DNA of 64,000 nt, from NCBI GenBank assembly GCA_019400425.1, contig JAFREE010000069.1, positions 59,524 to 123,523 of the forward strand. The letters run 5' to 3'. This stretch comes from Hymenochaete sp. R1. Its lineage: Eukaryota; Basidiomycota; Agaricomycetes; Hymenochaetales; Hymenochaetaceae. This document shows positions 59,445 through 64,000 of this stretch, in pieces. Position 1 is the first letter of the stretch. Each line of letters starts with the position of its first letter. The notes under the pieces were generated by a model. It did not search any database, had not been told where the DNA came from, and saw nothing but the letters and a program-made list of their open reading frames with translations. Made by a program: the position numbers and the translations under genes.

Positions 59445-60727
59445 CTAATCAATGGGAAGTTTCGTATTAGCCCCTGGAAAAGTGAAGCCATGTTCATCCC
59501 TAGTACAATGCCATGATTCTCCATTCTTGTGGAGTCGTGTGTGAGGATGTCGATGGTCGGGCGTCGGAGAAGAGGCTGGATATTCCTGTGTACTAGTAAT
59601 CAACGAAGGATCCTCAATATTGACTCCGGCGGATATCGGATCGCTTAGATATGGTCGAAGAACAGTTCCCTCGAACTCTCCATCATCAATGCGTTCGGGT
59701 TGCGAGTTCTGTGCAGCTTCTGGTAGCCCCCAGCGGTCGGCGAATGGGGCATCCGCTGATGGAGGCTGACTGAGTGAGCTCTGAGTTGGAGGACTCACGA
59801 CACCAGCGTCTGAAAGTCTACTCCTCTTGCTGCGCGGAGAGTCAGACTTGTCAGGCGCGCTCAAAGATCTCGAAAGTGAAGCCGGAATTCTTCCTTGTCG
59901 CACTTTCGCACCTTCGCTCATGCGACGGCGCTGAACTCGTACGCAGGGAGAAGAAAATGCTGCAGTTGAAGGTGACACTCTGTGCCAAGGTCGAGGGCTT
60001 ATCCGTACGTACGTGCCCTTATTTGTGATTGGCGTATGGGATCGAGACCTCTTCCTATCCGACCGCGATTCGTAGAAGCTTTCTCTACCCCCTCCAGCCA
60101 CGTGATCTCGGAATGAGAAAACACGAGGTGATCTATTGAAATCTGCCTCAATTGAAGTCGAAACTGGACCGTTATGAGAGGAGCCTTGAATATCAAACCC
60201 AGACGAGCCGCATCTGTTGATGACAAATTGATGACAAATTTCAATACGGATCGGTGGGCGTTCGCCGGCGGAAGGCAGATTTGAATCATTCTCGGTCATC
60301 CATGGCTGAGGCGACTGCTTTAGCAGCTCGTCTTCGACAAGTGTAGGTGAATCTTGAACGTTGAAATCGTCAACGAGAGTAATATCCTCCTTGACTTGGC
60401 TGCATTCGGTATCGCCCTTTCAAATATAAAATATAATTAAAGGTATGCTGCCATGCCCATCAAAGAGATGTGCGTTACCTGCGAGCCACAGTGATGAGAA
60501 TGTACTGGAAGAAGACTTTTACGAAGTTCCGCGCCTAATTGGAGCCCAGGACCAAAGGAGAGTCGGAAGTCAAGAGACCAAGATGAAGAGGAGTCAGCGC
60601 TTCTTTGAGATACTACGTTGCTCTTTAACTGTTGTTCCGGATGGCACATAATCGTGTTCGAGTCGATCTGATGGCATTCTGGAATAGCAGAAGACCCAAA
60701 GAGCTGTGGCAAAGAATTCCAGAGCAT
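59445..60727 (-). CDS. Disordered protein, unrecognised
   Basis: Two exons (60479-60727 and 59445-60416) joined by a 62-nt GTAACG...AAG intron in phase 0, giving 406 aa. The protein starts MLWNSLPQLFGSS and is rich in Ser, Pro and Arg, with basic patches (SDRKRSRSHTP, RSKRSRLSDAG) that could act as nuclear localisation signals. An acidic stretch around EDITLVDDFNVQD lies near residue 90, and the C-terminal end (WHCTRDEHGFTFP) is more ordered-looking. No domain is recognised. The long open frame, good splice sites and consistent phase argue for a real gene. The family and role are unknown. Confidence 0.6.
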
Positions 60728-61280
60728 GATACTATAATCGATTAGAAAGCATGATTACGAGGAATAGAACGGAAAGCAATGTCGGAACGTACTTCGAATA
60801 GACTAAGGGCTGTTAAGGATGGGGTAAAAAAAGTGAGCAAGATATCATGAGCATCACAGCATTTATATAACTCAGGCCGGTCTGCCCTCGCCTTTTGCCT
60901 TTGATACAAGCGATCTATTGTCCAAAAACTGCCTCGAGGCTCATCTCGGAAAGAGTGACACGCGCCTGAGCCTTTCTTTCCTTGCAATGCATGTTAGAAT
61001 GAGCCCGTGTATTACACTGACAAAACATCAATGGAAGGCTGCAAGCTTGCGTTGCCCCACCGCGTAATAGGTTGAACAACGAACATCCACACCACATCCA
61101 CATCCATCTGATCCTTTGCAGTCCTTGATGCAAAGGACAGCGGCAATCCGAGCTTACTGGTGGCGTCTAACCCTTATATTGCTAGACCCTTCATCCCAAC
61201 CCGTACCTTAGTCAAACGACTCAGCATTCCAACGATCATCTCATTCTCGGAGTGTCGACTTAACCAGAGATTCTTAAATA
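60728..61280. other. Intergenic region, promoter of the disordered-protein gene
   Basis: 553 nt between the hypothetical gene and the RFC subunit, both on the minus strand. No gene is seen. Confidence 0.5.
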
Positions 61281-62671
61281 CTACATAACCTTACTCGAGA
61301 ATTCGACGGCAAATTTGAATGCTCCGAGCAATGCTGTGAGTTGAATTTTCTCACTGCCTCCTGTAGATAATCGATGTCTATTGGAAACAAAATATGAATA
61401 ATGAAAATCATGAGAAAACAAATCACTTACTCGATCATAGCAAGTTGATCAAGAAGATATACTCGTACATGAGGTGGGAAGTCAATCGTTTCGATAAAAT
61501 CGTAAGCACCAGTAAGCAAATCTTGCAGCGCGAGGCCCCTTTCAACCTTTAAGTCGGATATCACTACATATAACCAACCTTTCAGTCATTCTTACCCGAA
61601 TTTGAAAAAAAAGCGTCATGCTGACTTTTATATGATGTGGTGAAGTCGTCCCCGAGCATTGAATTAATTACCGTTTCTATGTCCTTCGGTTGTGGGCTCC
61701 CAGTACAATTGTATACCTCCGTCTCCCCTGTCACTTCATATGCGGCATGACAAGCTTGAAGAACGTTCAGTGCACGACGCATGTCCCCGCGCGATAGTTT
61801 AAGTAATGCTTCTTTACCGTCCGAGGTAAGATTAACGCTGGAGGGGTAAAATGAGCGAATGTCAATAAACATGGGACAAATATACTTTTCGGCTTCTATC
61901 ACCGCTTGTAGCCTCCTTTCAACCTCTTTGACTGGTAAAGGACTAAAGCGGAACCGGGTGCATCGACTTTGAATAGCTGGCGTGATTTTGTTGACGTAGT
62001 TACAGATGATACAGAATCTAACGTTCTTTGTATATTGTTCGATGACACGACGAAGAGCAGCTTGAGCCGCCTGGGTCATCATATCCGCTTCGTCAAGAAT
62101 GATAAGTTTGAAGCCCTTCGAGAAGAGAGTCCGCGTCTCCGCAAATTGTTTGACCTGTTCTCGAACTACGTCTATACCACGATCATCTGACGCGTTAAGC
62201 TGGGAATGTGTCAGTAATCTTTTACGCAGCTACCAATTGCCATACCTCTAATATTTGCTTGCGATAATCCGACCCATATATTCGACGAGAGACGGCAAGA
62301 ATAGTGGATGTCTTCCCTGTCCCTGGCGGGCCATAGAATAAGAGATGAGGAAGGCGGTTTTTCTCAATAAATTTCTCAACTAGAAAGGATACATTGAGTG
62401 TCAGGGTTCATCCAAAGAAAGGAGTGCGTACTGGTCGTCGTAATTTCTTTATGGGAAACAACATCGTCAAGTGTTACTGGACGATATTTCTCGACCCTTA
62501 TGAAGCTTTAGTTGGCCGTTCAACAATTGACTTTGCGAGCCCTTACCAAGGGAGGTTCTCGTCGTGAGCGTAGTCCGCATCAAGCGCTTTCCCTTTCCCT
62601 TTTCCATTCGTGATTGGTATCGGACTGGTGTCAAACTGTTCATTCATTGCAATATCTTCATCGCTCAACAT
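61281..62671 (-). CDS. Replication factor C subunit (yeast Rfc3 / human RFC5 type)
   Basis: AAA+ clamp-loader subunit that helps load PCNA onto primer-template junctions in the nucleus; also shared by alternative clamp loaders. Exons 62547-62671, 62432-62496, 62246-62379, 61886-62199, 61626-61837, 61431-61563 and 61281-61377; 359 aa, the usual length. Motifs: PWVEKYRPVTLDDV, Walker A GPPGTGKT, LNASDDRGID, Walker B ILDEAD, the SRC box in IQSRCTRFRF, sensor 2 region GDMRRALN, and YNCTGSPQP. The C-terminal collar reads DFPPHVRVYLLDQLA and EHRLSTGGSEKIQLTALL. It matches human RFC5 best among the small subunits. Divergent from the ubiquitin-S27a gene. Confidence 0.94.
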
Positions 62672-63028
62672 CTTGAAGCTGTGGTGGTGGAGTACTTGTA
62701 GGGGGGGGGGGGGAAGAGAGAGGCGCGTCCGACGCGTTTCTTCATAGCCGAACCGATTTACTTCCTTCGGTAAACACTGTAATCACGTGAGACACTTTAG
62801 CACGTGATATATTACATGCGTGTCAATTCCTTATGTAATGTATCATCCTGTACAGTTCTTTGTGAATAAGCTAGATTTCCCACATTCTCGCAGCCGTTAG
62901 GAAGACACTTCGTCAACGACTCCAGGAGGTTACGCTCGTTGGACAGACAAGAGTCACCTGTGTGAGTGCTTTCCCTTTGCTCAGGCATTGATTCGTTATG
63001 ATCTGACCGTTACCCCGTTTCAGAACCA
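62672..63028. promoter_or_regulatory. Divergent promoter, RFC subunit / ubiquitin-S27a
   Basis: A 357-nt spacer between divergent start codons of a replication gene and a ribosomal-protein gene. It contains a 13-nt poly-G run at 62701-62713. No specific factor site is named. Confidence 0.5.
62701..62713. repeat. Poly-G homopolymer (13 nt)
   Basis: Thirteen consecutive G 30 nt upstream of the RFC start codon (poly-C in the sense strand of that gene). Length may be uncertain because homopolymers are prone to sequencing error. Confidence 0.85.
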
Positions 63029-63781
<753 letters not shown>

Positions 63782-64000
63782 ATTCCTTCGTTCTCTGCTT
63801 TTCTTCCACACTGTTGCGTTTTCCGTGCATATGTATTCTACGTTTTCCCCCAAAATATACACTGGCGGCCAAAAGTCTTGTCGCATTGTACATAGATTCG
63901 TTTTTGTTAAATAATGACATTTGATGAGAAGCCTTTGAGATACATACTGGAGTGTCCGAAGGATGAGCACATAAGCAATAGTTGTGGTTAGTGGAAGAGA
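63782..64000. other. 3' flank of the ubiquitin-S27a gene
   Basis: AT-rich 3' flank running to the window edge; no gene is seen. Confidence 0.5.

Overview
The window reads as nuclear DNA of a filamentous basidiomycete, probably Agaricomycetes. Almost every gene is cut by short spliceosomal introns (mostly 49-75 nt, GT(A/R)NGT donors, YAG acceptors). The gene set is fungal: Bem3-like PX-PH-RhoGAP, Shr3 permease chaperone, Vrg4-type GDP-mannose transporter, Ecl1-type zinc protein and nitronate monooxygenases. Exon models below were spliced by hand and checked for reading phase at every junction unless stated.

Layout. 1-1029 (-) is the 5' part of a mitochondrial-looking Fe-S type L-serine dehydratase, divergent from a BEM3-like RhoGAP gene (2572-7296, +). 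An NmrA-like reductase (8088-9198, +) and the core spliceosomal protein SmB (9466-10249, +) follow. From 10250 to 29973 there is one convincing gene, an Ecl1-like zinc protein (18966-20418, -), between two non-coding stretches of about 9 kb with pyrimidine tracts and microsatellites. A SET-domain lysine methyltransferase (29974-34355, -) and SHR3 (34794-35912, -) come next. Two tandem nitronate monooxygenase paralogs (36396-37946 and 38504-39986, +) share all intron positions. A small biotinyl/lipoyl-fold protein (40298-40843, -) sits directly behind pyruvate carboxylase (41435-46239, -). Then come the GDP-mannose transporter (47275-48889, -), a tiny two-exon gene (49514-49814, +), a TRAPPC12-like TPR protein (51346-54606, -), a ZW10/Dsl1-type tether subunit (55410-59117, -), an unrecognised disordered protein (59445-60727, -), an RFC clamp-loader subunit (61281-62671, -) and the ubiquitin-S27a fusion (63029-63781, +).

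The genes are mostly unrelated housekeeping functions, with a loose secretory theme: SHR3 (ER exit of permeases), GDP-mannose transporter (Golgi glycosylation), TRAPPC12-like and ZW10/Dsl1-like (vesicle tethering). The most unusual local structure is the stand-alone biotinyl-like domain next to pyruvate carboxylase. It keeps the same intron position, right after the modifiable lysine, but has STK-T in place of the AMK-M biotinylation motif. Other notable points are a 5-nt microexon in pyruvate carboxylase, candidate GC-AG introns, a start-codon-only first coding exon in SmB, Trp/acidic COPI-binding-like motifs inside the ZW10 homolog, and an apparent CG-dinucleotide frameshift near the 3' end of that same gene.
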